NCBI RefSeq assembly: GCF_016658545.1
Contig: NZ_JACVZC010000003.1
Location: forward strand, 62,001 to 126,000
Length of the DNA: 64,000 nt
Direction of reading: 5' to 3'
DNA from: Pseudomonas sp. S37
GTDB taxonomy: Bacteria; Pseudomonadota; Gammaproteobacteria; Pseudomonadales; Pseudomonadaceae
Within the stretch, counting starts at the first letter, position 1; the number at the start of each line of letters is the position of its first letter. The position numbers and the translations under genes were made by a program. Below, piece by piece: positions 25,287 to 33,185 of the stretch. The notes under the pieces are model-generated. The model was not told where the DNA came from and searched no databases. It was given only the letters and a program-made list of their open reading frames with translations.

Positions 25287-27728
25287 ATGCCTTTACATCT
25301 GCCAACCGTCCACTTTCACCCCGCCTTGCTGGCACTGGCCATCGCCGGCACCAGCCTGGGCGCCCCAACCACCTTCGCCGCCAGCAACGACGACCAGGCT
25401 ACCGACTCGGCGCAACTGGGCACGGTGATCGTCACCGGCAACCGGGGCTCGGAGAAACGTACCGTCACCACCAGCCCGGTACCGATCGACGTGATCAGCG
25501 CCAAACAACTACAGGAAACCGGCAAACCCGGCCTGATGGAAGCGCTGAGCGCTACCGTCCCTTCCTTCACCCTGCCGGAGAAAACCGGCTGGGATGCCAG
25601 CGGCATGGCCCGCGCGCCAAGCCTGCGCGGCCTCAACGCCGCGCAGGTGCTGGTGCTGGTCAACGGCAAACGCCGGCATACCAGCGCCACGCTCAACATC
25701 AGCGGCATCCATGCCGGCGCCGCACCAACCGACCTCGATCTGATCCCCATCAGCCTGATCGACCACGTCGAAGTGCTGCGTGATGGCGCTGCCGCGCAAT
25801 ATGGCTCGGACGCCATTGCCGGGGTGATCAACGTGATCCTCAAGGCCGACGAGTCCGGCACTTCGGTGACCAACGTTGGCCAGGGGTACGATGGCAAGAA
25901 GCAGACCGTGCAGCAGAGCCTCAACAAGGGCTTCGAAATCGGTAATGGCGGCATCCTCCAGCTCGCGCTGGATGCACGCAGCCAGAACGACGACAACAAA
26001 GCCAGCGCCAACGGCTATAGCTATGCAGAGGCTTTTGAAAAGGCCGGCAAGGCCACCTATGGCGGTTACGGCACGCCGAAGATCAACTTGCTGACCCTGG
26101 GCTACAACGCCGAACTGCCAGTTGGCGACGACCTCACCTTGTACTCCTTCACCACCTACTCGCACCGCAAGGCCGAGCAGGGCCAGAACTTCCGCCTGCC
26201 GACCATCACCAACACCATCACCACCGGCCCCAATGGCTACCCCGCCGGCTACACGCCAACCTGGTACATCGATGAAGACGACTTCCAGGCGGCCCTTGGC
26301 GGGCGTGGCGAAATCGGTGAGTGGGCCTGGGACCTGTCCAGTACCTACGGGCGCAATGCCGCACTGCAAGGCACAACGCACAACCAGAACCCGTCGCTCG
26401 GCGAGGCGACGCCCAATCACTTCGAGTCCGGCACCTGGATTGCCACCCAACTGACCAGCAACCTCGACCTCAGCCGCAGCTTTGATATTGGCCTGGAGAA
26501 ACCGCTGGACCTGGCCTTGGGCCTGGAGCACCGCAAGGAAACCTATCAGGTACGCGACGGTGACTGGGCCTCCTGGGCCAACGGCGGTTACTGCCGTGCC
26601 CCCGGCGATTGCGCCTCGTCCGGCGCCCAGGTCACCAACGGTATCTCGCCGGCCGAAGCCACCAGCACAAGCCGCAACAGCGTGGCAAGCTACATAGACG
26701 TCGGCTTCAACCCGCTGCCGCAGTGGTACCTGGGTGGTGCGCTGCGCTACGAACACTACAACCAGGGCGTTGGCGCCACCCGCAGCGGCAAGCTCACTAC
26801 CCGCTACGACTTCACCCCTGAGTTCGCGGTGCGGGCAACCGTCAGTAACGGCTTCCGCGCGCCTTCGCTGGCCAACAGCCTGTTCAGTGCGCGCTCGACC
26901 ACCTATGGCGTGGTCAATGGGGTTTACCAGTCGATCAACTACGGCGTGCTGCCGGTCGAATCGGGCGCCGCTCAAGCGCTGGGCGCGACGGCCCTGAAAC
27001 CCGAGCGCTCGACCAACTTCAGCCTGGGCGCCACCTTCCAGCCCAACGAACGCCTGTCATTCACCGCCGACGCCTACGTGATCAACGTGCGCGACCGCAT
27101 CACCCTGACCGGCACCCTGCTTGGCCCGGAGGTGACCCAGACCCTGCTGGCCAACGGCATCGACTCAACCACCGGAGGCAGCTACTTCACCAACGGCGCC
27201 AACACCCGTACCAAGGGCCTGGACCTGGTCGGCAACTACGACCATGCCCTGGGCAACTGGGGTAAGGTGAAATGGACGGCGGCCTTCAACTGGAACCAGA
27301 CCGAAATCCTCAGCTACAAGGAAAATGCCAGCATCCAGGGCACCAGCTACGCATTGATGGATCGCCAGGCCCGTAACTTCATCACCGATGTACAACCCAA
27401 CACCAAGCTGATTCTCGGCGCCAACTGGCAGCTGGATCGCTGGACCAGCAACCTGACCCTGACCCGCTACGGATCCTGGCGCGAAGTCAACTCTGCCGCC
27501 GACCGCAGCCTGGATCGCGAGTACAAGGCACGCTGGATCACTGATGTGGATGTGGGCTACCAACTGACCAAGGACCTCAACCTGGCGGTCGGTGCGCAGA
27601 ACCTCTTCGATATCTACCCCGAGCGCCAGAACCCAAGCAGCAAGACCATGACCAAAGGCTATGGCGCCTATTCGCCCTATGGCTTTACCGGTGGTTACTA
27701 CTTCACCCGGCTGACCTACAACTTCTGA
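25287..27728 (+). CDS. TonB-dependent outer-membrane receptor 1
   Basis: An 813-residue TonB-dependent receptor: signal peptide to about residue 34, plug domain beginning LGTVIVTGNRGSEKRTVTTSPVPIDVIS, plug landmarks LVLVNGKRRH and VEVLRDGAAAQYGSDAIAGVIN, and a beta-barrel ending in YFTRLTYNF with the C-terminal aromatic residue needed for assembly. The start at 25287 has AGGAAGAG three bases upstream. The family imports large or scarce compounds with TonB energy. There is no siderophore gene nearby; the sulfur context suggests an organosulfur substrate. I count five Met and two Cys. A terminator follows the stop. Confidence 0.93.
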   Translation: MPLHLPTVHFHPALLALAIAGTSLGAPTTFAASNDDQATDSAQLGTVIVTGNRGSEKRTVTTSPVPIDVISAKQLQETGKPGLMEALSATVPSFTLPEKTGWDASGMARAPSLRGLNAAQVLVLVNGKRRHTSATLNISGIHAGAAPTDLDLIPISLIDHVEVLRDGAAAQYGSDAIAGVINVILKADESGTSVTNVGQGYDGKKQTVQQSLNKGFEIGNGGILQLALDARSQNDDNKASANGYSYAEAFEKAGKATYGGYGTPKINLLTLGYNAELPVGDDLTLYSFTTYSHRKAEQGQNFRLPTITNTITTGPNGYPAGYTPTWYIDEDDFQAALGGRGEIGEWAWDLSSTYGRNAALQGTTHNQNPSLGEATPNHFESGTWIATQLTSNLDLSRSFDIGLEKPLDLALGLEHRKETYQVRDGDWASWANGGYCRAPGDCASSGAQVTNGISPAEATSTSRNSVASYIDVGFNPLPQWYLGGALRYEHYNQGVGATRSGKLTTRYDFTPEFAVRATVSNGFRAPSLANSLFSARSTTYGVVNGVYQSINYGVLPVESGAAQALGATALKPERSTNFSLGATFQPNERLSFTADAYVINVRDRITLTGTLLGPEVTQTLLANGIDSTTGGSYFTNGANTRTKGLDLVGNYDHALGNWGKVKWTAAFNWNQTEILSYKENASIQGTSYALMDRQARNFITDVQPNTKLILGANWQLDRWTSNLTLTRYGSWREVNSAADRSLDREYKARWITDVDVGYQLTKDLNLAVGAQNLFDIYPERQNPSSKTMTKGYGAYSPYGFTGGYYFTRLTYNF

Positions 27729-27734
27729 TAAAAC

Positions 27735-27778
27735 CCGGGCCTGCCATGCCCTGAAGGCATGACGGGCACGGGATTTTT
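27735..27778 (+). terminator. Rho-independent terminator after TonB receptor 1
   Basis: A GC-rich stem built from CCCG...CGGG around an inner CATGCC-N5-GGCATG hairpin is followed by ATTTTTAAA. It lies immediately downstream of the receptor stop and upstream of promoter module C. Confidence 0.7.
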
Positions 27779-27825
27779 AAATACCTATTTCTGATATTGC
27801 AAATAACATTAGATAAGTTAATTAC

Positions 27826-27880
27826 ATAATTAGCTTAGAACCACAAAGACTTTCACAGCCGTTTCTTAGAAAGATATGGT
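27826..27880 (+). promoter_or_regulatory. Sulfur-operon promoter module C
   Basis: The box ATAATTAGCTTAGAACCA begins at 27826. A -35-like TTCACA (27852-27857), a 17-base spacer and a -10-like TATGGT (27875-27880) follow. The first 18 bases of the box are identical to module A, and the box-to-minus-10 distance is again 49 bases. Confidence 0.68.
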
Positions 27881-27888
27881 TGATTCAA

Positions 27889-27912
27889 GACCGACCCCAT
27901 GCCTGGCGGAGG
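27889..27912 (+). promoter_or_regulatory. Conserved 5' leader motif, copy 2
   Basis: GACCGACC, then eight bases, then GGCGGAGG, starting 9 bases after the -10 of module C and ending 35 bases before the ATG at 27948. It matches the copies at 22598 and 39038. Confidence 0.5.
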
Positions 27913-27947
27913 CCGTCCTTACGACCCCCTCCAGGAGCAAGCAACCC

Positions 27948-29543
27948 ATGACATCTCCGCTCACCACCCGTGCCCCAACGCTACAGATCGACGCCGACGT
28001 GCTGGTGATCGGTGGCGGCCTGGCGGGCACCTGGGCTGCGGTCGCAGCAGCCCGCGACGGCGCGCGCGTAGTACTGACCGAAAAGGGTTTCTGCGGCACC
28101 AGCGGTGTAACCGCCACGGCAGGCCCTGGGCATTGGTGGGTGCCGCCCGAGCAGCGTCAAGCGGCCATCGACAAGCGTATGGCCAGCGCCGCCGGGCTCG
28201 GCGATGCCGACTGGATGGCGCGCATCCTGGAAACCACCTGGCAAACGCTACCGAGCCTCGACCGCCTCTATCGCTTTCCAGAAAACCCGCAAGGCGAGAA
28301 GCAGTACCGCGCCCTGCGTGGCCCGGAATACATGCGTGCCATGCGTCAACTGGCGCTGGAGCATGGCGTTACCCTGCTCGACCACAGCCCTGCGCTGGAG
28401 CTGCTCAAGAACGGCAACGGCGAGCTGGCTGGCGCCCGGGGCCTGCAGCGCCAGCAGCAGCGCGAATGGGTGGTGCGGGCCCCTGCGGTGGTGCTTTCCA
28501 CGGGCGGCTGTGCCTTTCATTCACGCCTGCTGGGCAGCCAGAACAACACCGGTGACGGCTACCTGATGGGCGTCGAAGCCGGTGCCGAGCTGTCCGGCAT
28601 GGAGTTCTCAAGCTACTACTGCATCGCCCCGGCTGGCAGCACCATGACCCGCTCGATGGTTTACACCTTTGGCCGCTATTTCGATGCCAGCGGCCGCGAA
28701 CTGCCGATCAGCCAGGGGCCCGATTTCAACCAATCGCTGGCCCGTGCCCTGCTCGAAGGGCCAGTGTATTGCCGCCTGGATCGCATTCCTCACGACATTC
28801 GCGCACGCCTGCCCTATGTGCAGCCGAACCTGATGCTGCCGTTCGACCGCTCAGGGATAGACCCCTACCGCGACAAGTTTGCCGTAACCCTGCATGGCGA
28901 GGGCACAGTCCGAGGCGTCGGCGGCCTGCGCCTGGTCGACGACAGTTGCCAAACCCGCCTGCCAGGCCTGTTCGCCGCAGGCGATGCAGCCAGCCGCGAA
29001 CAGGTAACGGGCGCTATTTCTGGCGGCGGCGCGGTGAATTCGTCCTGGGCGCTGTCCAGCGGACAGTGGGCTGGCCGTGGCGCTGCGCTGCATGCCCGTC
29101 AACACCCGCTACGCTCCGGCCCCGGCTACGGCACCGCACGCGTCGGCCTGCTGCCGCTTGGCGACGACCGTAAGGGCAGTAGCGACTTGGTCAGCACCGT
29201 GCAGGACGAAATGCACCCCTACGACAAGAACCTGTTTCGCACGGGTGCACAATTGCAGCGTTCCCTGGCGGAGCTTAACAACAGTTGGGACCGCCTGCGC
29301 GAACAGCGTGCCGCCCGTGATCCCGCCGCGCAACTGCGCTGGCGGGAGACCGCCGCCATGCTCGCCAGCGCCCGCTGGTGCTATGGCGCCGCGCTGGAGC
29401 GCAAGGAAAGCCGTGGCATCCATCAGCGCAGCGATGTGCCCCGACAGCTTGCAAGCTTTGACCTGCACTTACGCAGCGGCGGCCTGGATGCACCCTGGGT
29501 ACGCCGCGATCCGCTGCAGGCCCAGGCGCAGGTGCCGGCATGA
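27948..29543 (+). CDS. FAD-dependent oxidoreductase of the fumarate-reductase/APS-reductase alpha type
   Basis: A 531-residue flavoprotein with FAD motif GGGLAG (22-27) and TEKGFCGTSGVTATAGPG, the pattern of succinate dehydrogenase/fumarate reductase/AprA flavoproteins. Further landmarks are DDSCQTRLPGLFAAGDAASR and GGGAVNSSWALSSG for the second flavin contact. The start at 27948 has AGGAG upstream; a longer frame to 27876 would run through the promoter. It overlaps the ferredoxin gene by 4 bases, so the two proteins probably form a flavin/iron-sulfur enzyme like APS reductase or a related sulfur-compound oxidoreductase. The reaction is unknown. It is the first gene of the operon under module C. 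Confidence 0.86.
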   Translation: MTSPLTTRAPTLQIDADVLVIGGGLAGTWAAVAAARDGARVVLTEKGFCGTSGVTATAGPGHWWVPPEQRQAAIDKRMASAAGLGDADWMARILETTWQTLPSLDRLYRFPENPQGEKQYRALRGPEYMRAMRQLALEHGVTLLDHSPALELLKNGNGELAGARGLQRQQQREWVVRAPAVVLSTGGCAFHSRLLGSQNNTGDGYLMGVEAGAELSGMEFSSYYCIAPAGSTMTRSMVYTFGRYFDASGRELPISQGPDFNQSLARALLEGPVYCRLDRIPHDIRARLPYVQPNLMLPFDRSGIDPYRDKFAVTLHGEGTVRGVGGLRLVDDSCQTRLPGLFAAGDAASREQVTGAISGGGAVNSSWALSSGQWAGRGAALHARQHPLRSGPGYGTARVGLLPLGDDRKGSSDLVSTVQDEMHPYDKNLFRTGAQLQRSLAELNNSWDRLREQRAARDPAAQLRWRETAAMLASARWCYGAALERKESRGIHQRSDVPRQLASFDLHLRSGGLDAPWVRRDPLQAQAQVPA

Positions 29544-29893
29544 TCGAGCTGATCCTCAGCGACCGTTGCAACGGTTGTAATCAATGCGTGGCCGCCTGCC
29601 CGACAGACGTACTCGCCGCAGGCATCGACGGCCTGCCGACCATCGCCCGCCAGGCCGACTGCCAGACCTGCTTCATGTGCGAGCTGTATTGCAACAGCGA
29701 CGCCCTCTACGTACACCCCGCCAGCGACCACGCGGTCACCGTCGACCCCGAGCAGATCCGCGCCAGTGGCCTGCTCGGCCAATACCGGCGCGACTCTGGC
29801 TGGCACGAATGGGCCGATGACCCGCGCTACACCAACCAGCACTGGCGCATGGAGGAAATCTTCGTGCTCGCCCGCAGCCTTTCGAAAAACTGA
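29540..29893 (+). CDS. Ferredoxin with two 4Fe-4S clusters (AprB-like)
   Basis: A 117-residue ferredoxin. The first cluster motif uses C10, C13, C16 and C20 (followed by Pro) and the second C41, C44, C47 and C51. The arrangement, plus a roughly 60-residue Trp-rich C-terminal tail (SGWHEWADDPRYTNQHWRMEE), recalls the beta subunit of APS reductase, whose tail wraps the alpha subunit. It overlaps the flavoprotein stop by 4 bases. It contains eight cluster Cys, a costly protein for a sulfur-starved cell, so its function is presumably essential to gaining sulfur. The electron partner is unknown. Confidence 0.88.
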   Translation: MIELILSDRCNGCNQCVAACPTDVLAAGIDGLPTIARQADCQTCFMCELYCNSDALYVHPASDHAVTVDPEQIRASGLLGQYRRDSGWHEWADDPRYTNQHWRMEEIFVLARSLSKN

Positions 29894-29906
29894 CAGGAGA
29901 CATTCC

Positions 29907-30893
29907 ATGCTGATCCGCACGTTCATGACCAGCCTGCTCAGCGCCAGCGTACTGCTTGCAAGCCTTGTCAGCGCCGCAGACCTGGAACCGCTGCGCGTGG
30001 CCAACCAGAAATCCTCGCTCAAGGTGTTGCTCGAAGCCGCTGGCGAGCTGGACGATGTGCCCTATCGCATCGACTTTTCAGAATTCGCTGCCGCCGCCCC
30101 CCTGGGGGAAGCATTGAATGCCGGGGCCGTGGATATCGGCGCCCTGGGCGACGCGCCCTACGTGTTCGCCCTGGGTGCCGGCGCGCCGCTGAAGACGGTC
30201 AGCATCACCCATGCCGACGGCCGCTTCAGCACCTCGATCCTGGTACCCAAGGATTCCCCCCTGCGAAGCGTGACCGACCTCAAGGGCAAACGCATCGTCA
30301 CCAACCGCGGCTCCATCGGCCACTTCCTGGTGATCCGCGCACTGCAGGACGCCGGCCTGAAAACCAGCGACGTGACCTTCGTCAACCTGCTGCCCACCGA
30401 CGCACGCAGCGCCCTGGAAAGCGGCAACGCCGACGCCTGGTCGACCTGGGACCCGTACACCACCATTGCCATCACCCAGAACGGCGCGCGCATCTTGCGC
30501 AAGGGTGACGACCTGCTGACCAACCACCTTTACCTCGCAGCCACCAACAAAGCCATTGCGGACAAACGCCCGCAACTCGACGACTTCGTGCAGCGCATCG
30601 ACCGCGCCTGGAGCTGGGTCAACAGCCACCCACGCGAATACGCCCAAGCCCAGGCCAAGGTCACCGGCCTGCCGGTGGAAGTGCACCTGGCCTCGGCCAG
30701 CAACACCGACTTCCAGCCCGTGGCCATCACCGATGCGGTCATCGCCAACCTGCAGAACACCGCCGACACCTATCTGGCCGAGGGCGTACTGACGCGGCCA
30801 GTGAACGTCAGCCAAGGTTTCGACAAGAGCTTCAACGCCAGCCGTCACTTGCAGGTCGAGCAGCTGGCAGCCTCGACACAGAAACAGCAATAA
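29907..30893 (+). CDS. SsuA-like ABC substrate-binding protein without its own permease
   Basis: A 328-residue periplasmic binding protein with a signal peptide to about residue 23 (ASLVSAAD cleavage region). The LRVANQKSS start, the [31 protein letters not shown] segment and [13 protein letters not shown] match aliphatic-sulfonate binding proteins. By my reading the mature protein contains no Cys and no Met at all. No permease or ATPase gene is adjacent, so it probably feeds the SsuBC-like core at 15655-17275 or a distant ssu system. The start at 29907 has AGGAGA six bases upstream. It lies 13 bases after the ferredoxin gene. Confidence 0.92.
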   Translation: MLIRTFMTSLLSASVLLASLVSAADLEPLRVANQKSSLKVLLEAAGELDDVPYRIDFSEFAAAAPLGEALNAGAVDIGALGDAPYVFALGAGAPLKTVSITHADGRFSTSILVPKDSPLRSVTDLKGKRIVTNRGSIGHFLVIRALQDAGLKTSDVTFVNLLPTDARSALESGNADAWSTWDPYTTIAITQNGARILRKGDDLLTNHLYLAATNKAIADKRPQLDDFVQRIDRAWSWVNSHPREYAQAQAKVTGLPVEVHLASASNTDFQPVAITDAVIANLQNTADTYLAEGVLTRPVNVSQGFDKSFNASRHLQVEQLAASTQKQQ

Positions 30894-30918
30894 GCCTATT
30901 CAAATCCGGAGAACCCGC

Positions 30919-32253
30919 ATGAGCAAACCGCAGATCAAACTCGGTGCAATGATTCACGGTGTCGGCCATGGTTGGGGCGAATGGCGCCACCCGGACGCGC
31001 TGGCCGATGCCAGCGTCAATTTCGGCTTCTACAAGCAGCAGGCGCAGTTGGCCGAAAAGGCCAGGTTCGACTTTGCCTTCATCGCCGACAGCCTGCATAT
31101 TCACGCCAAATCCAGCCCGCACTACCTCAACCGCTTCGAGCCGCTGACCGTGCTGTCGGCACTGGCGGCAGTGACGGAGCACATCGGCCTGGTGGCCACC
31201 GTGACGGTCAGCTACACCGAGCCGTTCCAGGTCGCCCGCCAGTTCGCGTCGCTGGACCTGATCAGCGGCGGTCGCGCCGGCTGGAACGTGGTCACCTCGT
31301 GGCTGTCCGGCACTGCCGACAATTTCGGCAAGGCGCAGCACCCACCGCACGCCACCCGCTACCGTATTGCCCGCGAGCATGTGAATGTGGTCAAAGGCTT
31401 GTGGGATTCCTGGGAAGACGATGCCTTTACACGAAACAAGCAAAGCGGCGAATTTTTTGACCCGGAAAAACTCCATACCCTCGATCACCAAGGCGAGTTC
31501 TTCAAGGTCAAAGGCCCGCTGAACATCCAGCGCTCGCGCCAAGGCCAGCCTTTGATCTTCCAGGCCGGTACCTCAGAGGATGGCCGCAACTTCGCCGCGC
31601 AGAATGCCGATGCGATCTTCGTCAGCCCGGACTCCTTCACCGACGCCCGCACCTACTACGCGGACCTCAAGCAGCGTGCTGCCAAGGCCGGCCGCAACCC
31701 GGACGAGCTGTTCATCCTGCCCGGCATTCGCCCGATCATCGGCCGCGATGCCGAAGAGGTGGAAAGCCGCTACCAACAGGCTGTAGAGCTGGTGACCATT
31801 GAAGACGCCATCGTCGCCCTGGGTCGCCCGTTCAATGATTACGATTTCTCCAGACACGATCTGGACGCCCCATTCCCCGACCTCGGCGACCTGGGCAGCA
31901 ACAGCCAGAAAGGCGGCTCTGACCGCATCAAACAGCAAGCCCGGGATGAAAACCTGACCCTGCGTGAAGTGGCCCTGCACTTTTCACGTCCGCGCCGTGA
32001 TTTCGTCGGCACGCCAGAGGAAGTCGCCAACGCCTTGCAGGACTGGTTCGAAGACGGCGCAGCCGACGGTTTCATCATCAACTCGCTGTTGCCCGACGGC
32101 CTGGCTTATTTCGCCGAATACGTGGTGCCACTGTTGCAGGCCCGTGGCCTGGTACGCCGTGAATACGACGGCAATACCCTGCGCGAAAGCTTCGGCCTGG
32201 CCGTGCCCACCAACCGCAATACCCTGCGCCGTGCACAAGGAGAAGTGGCATGA
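30919..32253 (+). CDS. FMNH2-dependent LLM monooxygenase 1 (NtaA/SnaA/DszA family)
   Basis: A 444-residue luciferase-like monooxygenase of the NtaA/SnaA/DszA branch. Landmarks are the [10 protein letters not shown] start, the [32 protein letters not shown] strand-helix unit, [20 protein letters not shown] and the C-terminal [24 protein letters not shown]. Such enzymes use reduced FMN and oxygen to oxidise C-S bonds or related groups; the substrate is unknown. It has only two Met and no Cys. Reduced flavin would come from a separate reductase such as SfnE or SfnF. It overlaps the next gene by 4 bases. Confidence 0.9.
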   Translation: MSKPQIKLGAMIHGVGHGWGEWRHPDALADASVNFGFYKQQAQLAEKARFDFAFIADSLHIHAKSSPHYLNRFEPLTVLSALAAVTEHIGLVATVTVSYTEPFQVARQFASLDLISGGRAGWNVVTSWLSGTADNFGKAQHPPHATRYRIAREHVNVVKGLWDSWEDDAFTRNKQSGEFFDPEKLHTLDHQGEFFKVKGPLNIQRSRQGQPLIFQAGTSEDGRNFAAQNADAIFVSPDSFTDARTYYADLKQRAAKAGRNPDELFILPGIRPIIGRDAEEVESRYQQAVELVTIEDAIVALGRPFNDYDFSRHDLDAPFPDLGDLGSNSQKGGSDRIKQQARDENLTLREVALHFSRPRRDFVGTPEEVANALQDWFEDGAADGFIINSLLPDGLAYFAEYVVPLLQARGLVRREYDGNTLRESFGLAVPTNRNTLRRAQGEVA

Positions 32254-32936
32254 GTGAATCGCTCAATGACCTGCTGGCCGAACTGCACGCCGAGCGCGTG
32301 CGCACCTGGGCACCCGAAGCGTTGAAAGTGAACATCGACCAGCGCCAGACGCTGGTCGATCAAGCGCACCATGACCAGTTCGTCAGGGCCGGTGACAGCA
32401 TCGCGGCGTTCGAGCTGCTCAAAGTCGAAGGCGGCTCGCTAAGCCTTGATCAATTGGTCGCCGATGGCCCTGCCGTGCTGGTGTTCTTCCGCTTTGCCGG
32501 CTGCCCGGCGTGTAACATCGCCATCCCCTACTACGAGCGCAACCTGCAACCGGCACTGCAGGCACGCGGCGTACCCCTGGTGGCAGTCAGCCCGCAGGTG
32601 CCCGAGCGCCTGGTTGAAATCAAGACCAGGCACAACCTGAGCCTGCAAGTCGCCAGCGACAAGGACAACGCCCTGGCTCGCCGCTTGGGCGTGCTCTATG
32701 AGTTCGACGAGGCTTCGCGCCAAGCTTCGTTGAGCAAGGGGCCAGGGATCGGTGAAGTTACCGGCACCGGGACGTGGGAGCTGCCGCAGCCGACCGTGGT
32801 GGTTATCGGCACGGACAAGCGCGTGCACTTTGCCGAGGTCAGCCCGGACTGGCTGGTGCGCAGTGAGGCGCAGGTGATCATTGATGCGGTGGATAGGGTG
32901 CTGGGCGATAACGAGAAGGTGGCCAGAAGCGCCTGA
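32250..32936 (+). CDS. Peroxiredoxin-like (AhpC/TSA) family protein
   Basis: A 228-residue thioredoxin-fold protein with motif [21 protein letters not shown], where a CxxC pair (CPAC) replaces the usual single peroxidatic Cys of AhpC/TSA proteins, followed by [12 protein letters not shown] and a late [24 protein letters not shown]. Only the initiator Met and these two Cys are present. The role may be peroxide removal or reduction of a thiol intermediate produced by the coupled monooxygenase. It overlaps the LLM gene by 4 bases and closes the operon, with REPs downstream. Confidence 0.85.
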   Translation: MSESLNDLLAELHAERVRTWAPEALKVNIDQRQTLVDQAHHDQFVRAGDSIAAFELLKVEGGSLSLDQLVADGPAVLVFFRFAGCPACNIAIPYYERNLQPALQARGVPLVAVSPQVPERLVEIKTRHNLSLQVASDKDNALARRLGVLYEFDEASRQASLSKGPGIGEVTGTGTWELPQPTVVVIGTDKRVHFAEVSPDWLVRSEAQVIIDAVDRVLGDNEKVARSA

Positions 32937-32942
32937 TTTGCG

Positions 32943-33123
32943 GGGCATGGCACCGGCTGCGCCGGTGTTCGCGCCGGTTCGACAACTCGAAAAGCCCGCG
33001 CCCACAGGGTGGCGCATTCCACGAAGGTGGTGCGATTCCTGTGGGAGCGGGTTAACCCGCGAAGCAGGCGACGCGGTGGATGGCACCGGCTATGCCGGTG
33101 TTCGCGGGTGAACCCGCTCCTAC
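32943..33123. repeat. Cluster of REP palindromes
   Basis: Several REP copies and inner GGCACCGGCTGCGCCGGTGTT stems fill the gap between the peroxiredoxin-like gene and TonB receptor 2: GCCCGCGCCCACAGGG near 32993, CCTGTGGGAGCGGG near 33041 and AACCCGCTCCTACAA near 33111. The remaining 60 bases before the gene show no promoter module of the A-D type. Confidence 0.78.
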
Positions 33124-33185
33124 AACGTCAACGCTAATTCAATGAGTCAGGGTTTTCCTTTGAACAACTGAAAAGGATGCGGCCA

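Noticed and set aside
25509-26975. 488-codon minus-strand frame opposite TonB receptor 1
   Set aside because: Shadow frame; the plus strand encodes an unambiguous receptor.
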